Positions 62,320 through 64,000 of a stretch of 64,000 nt of DNA are shown here, in pieces. Source of the DNA: Delphinus delphis (Eukaryota > Chordata > Mammalia > Artiodactyla > Delphinidae); contig NC_082694.2 of the NCBI RefSeq assembly GCF_949987515.2, forward strand, positions 62,432,080 through 62,496,079, written 5' to 3'. The notes below the pieces were generated by a model. It worked only from the letters and a program-made list of their open reading frames with translations. It did not search any database and was not told the origin of the DNA. How positions within the stretch are numbered: position 1 is the first letter of the stretch; each line of letters starts with the position of its first letter. A program made the position numbers and the translations under genes.

Positions 62320-62530
62320 AAAACTTACTTGAGAGTCTGCCCCTAGGTTTATAGCTCCTTTATTTTCTTCCTTTCTATCTAAAGTCTTATATTTTCCAAA
62401 AGAACTATGCTCTCTGAGGACAGGCACTGGTGCTGTGCATTTCTCTACCTCCATATCAAATTCCACGGCTAACTTCTAAGACTCAATAACTATTTTTTAA
62501 ATGGATGAATGAATAAATATTTTTCAAATC
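62320..62530 (+). repeat. L2 LINE 3' end relic
   Basis: L2-like order: 'ctctgaggacaggcactggt', 'gctgtgcatttctctacctc', 'aagactcaataactattttt', 'aaatggatgaatgaataaat'. Confidence 0.65.
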
Positions 62531-64000
62531 ATCAAATAGGAAGACTCCTATTTCTTAACTTGAAAAAAATAAAACTTTTATTGATATAATTTTTCTCTTA
62601 GGACATGCAGTAGTTTATATTTTTATGTCTTTCCATGTACTGCCCTAAAATATTTCCTTCGTTTCACTTACTTACAAATGGTAGTTAGCACTTTACATAT
62701 CTGATAAAACTATGGCTTTTGATAATAAAAAAAAAATTACCAACCTAATTTTCTACGTTCTATGAATAAAAAATGTAAATTGCTCACAGGCAGTTTCTTT
62801 GTAGAAGAGGAATAGTAGAAATTTAAGCAATTTCCTGTTATTTGCATCAAGCCAGGCAGCTAATCTGAATCTTTCATACACTTTTTGTATTAACAGAAAA
62901 AGAAAGGCTCTTGCCAGAAATTATCCTGACGGTTGACTCTGAAAACACAGGTTGGGATTTGGCTTCCTGGTTCTGAATCATATGCAGGAATTAAACACTT
63001 CATTTATCCTCTTCCCAGGAGATCATCGAAATGAGGTAAGTCAGCATTACTCTATGGTATGGCTTTTCAGACAAGTTGGAAAGAATATACTAACACCATT
63101 TGATTCCCTTCTGATTTGGTTCTTAAATGTTCAAGGTCTTTCTTATAGTGAATTGAAACACAAGTTGAACCATACAGAACTTTAACCATTAGGCTAGTCT
63201 CTCTCTGTGACATTTTGAATCTGGGGGACTAATTTATTACTTCCTGGTATTTTAAATTCAACAAATTCTTCTGCTGGATTAGCTGTGGTCTGTGTGACTT
63301 AAAGTATGGCCTTGAAAGAAACACAAATAAATTTCATGATTTAACTTAGGTAAAAAGATTGGGTGATACATCTCTCAGTCTCACCATCCTTTTCTTTTTT
63401 TCTTATAATTATTGTATTTTGTCAGGTAGGGCTGGATTATGCTGCCAAATATCAGTGGATTCACATAACAAAAGTGTACTTTTTGCTCGAATTACATAAA
63501 CAACATGGTTCAGCAAATTCAGTCAGAGACCCAAATCAACACAGCAGTGGGAAAGAAACACAGAATCCAAATCATGCACTGACTCTTATCTCTCTACAAG
63601 GCAGTGACATACCCGATTTAATCTCCCATTTTGTGGTCCAAAGCAATTCTCATTACCGTGCCTAACTCCAAAATCAATTGAGAAGTGCAACTTACCATGT
63701 TCACTGAAAGGTAGAGCACCAGAAATGTTTGATGATCAGCACCAGTGACTATCACATGTTTATTATATCACACATTTCCTTTTCTCTCCCAGCAGCAGAG
63801 AGGTTGACATCTCAAATCCTCACATTGGAAAATCTGGGACAAAGTAGACTGAGCTATTTGCTTGCTACAGAATCTAGAACAAGTTTCTAAACACTCAATG
63901 CTTGTTTTCTTTTCATCTGTAAATGATGAAAAGCAGTGCCTCCTCCATCACAGGCAAATTTCCACTTTTTAAAATGAGCTGTTTTTGAGCATTTTTTCTA
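62531..64000. other. Anonymous sequence with one exon-like motif
   Basis: No gene is demonstrated. At 63005-63041 a pyrimidine tract ending in ag, a 17-nt segment and a strong gtaagt donor lie in a row (see findings). A 100-codon frame at 63363-63665 has no recognisable domain, and its 3' half may be an old repeat. Confidence 0.4.

Overview
This is a mammalian, gene-poor, AT-rich window and almost certainly cetacean (whale or dolphin). A CpG-rich tRNA-derived SINE of the CHR type (55758-55965), the L1 lineage, and a mariner of the kind known from ruminant and cetacean genomes all point that way. The species call rests on remembered repeat families, not on a search. I found no host protein-coding gene, tRNA or rRNA gene, and no CRISPR array. 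The long reading frames belong to retrotransposons.

Layout. 1-5.1 kb: anonymous sequence with old MIR/L2 relics and an ERV1-like solo LTR (4239-4921). 5.1-12.1 kb: a full-length minus-strand L1 (L1-A, about 7 kb) with a complete CpG-rich 5' UTR and a 13-bp target-site duplication (TSD), but broken ORFs. 12-21 kb: L2 relics, a 274-bp hAT element with a perfect 8-bp TSD, an L1 3' scrap, and a compound MLT1 LTR. 21-28.5 kb: a second minus-strand L1 (L1-B, 15-bp TSD) inserted in an older L1M. 28.5-35.9 kb: MIR, a mariner with both terminal repeats and its TA duplication (32802-34075), low-complexity tracts and a hAT relic. 35.9-40.9 kb: a plus-strand, 5'-truncated L1 (L1-C, 13-bp TSD). 41-51 kb: layers of ancient L1M fragments and a MER20. 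51-64 kb: mostly anonymous sequence with L2/MIR relics, a (GT)30 microsatellite, the CHR SINE, and a 5'-truncated L1 inserted into a MIR.

The most interesting object is L1-B. Its 5' UTR lacks about 1.23 kb that L1-A keeps. The break falls where L1-A has a donor-like AG|GCAAGA and an acceptor-like AAAG|G preceded by a long pyrimidine tract, so L1-B may be a retrotransposed spliced L1 RNA. It also keeps an uninterrupted 315-codon ORF1 in an otherwise decayed element, although the usual start codon has mutated and an upstream in-frame ATG replaces it. Other structural oddities are a foldback insertion in L1-C, a partial-plus-complete MLT1 LTR bracketed by one TSD, and a short 3'-transduction-like tail. 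I see no evidence of a new gene system; this is a well-preserved record of transposon history.
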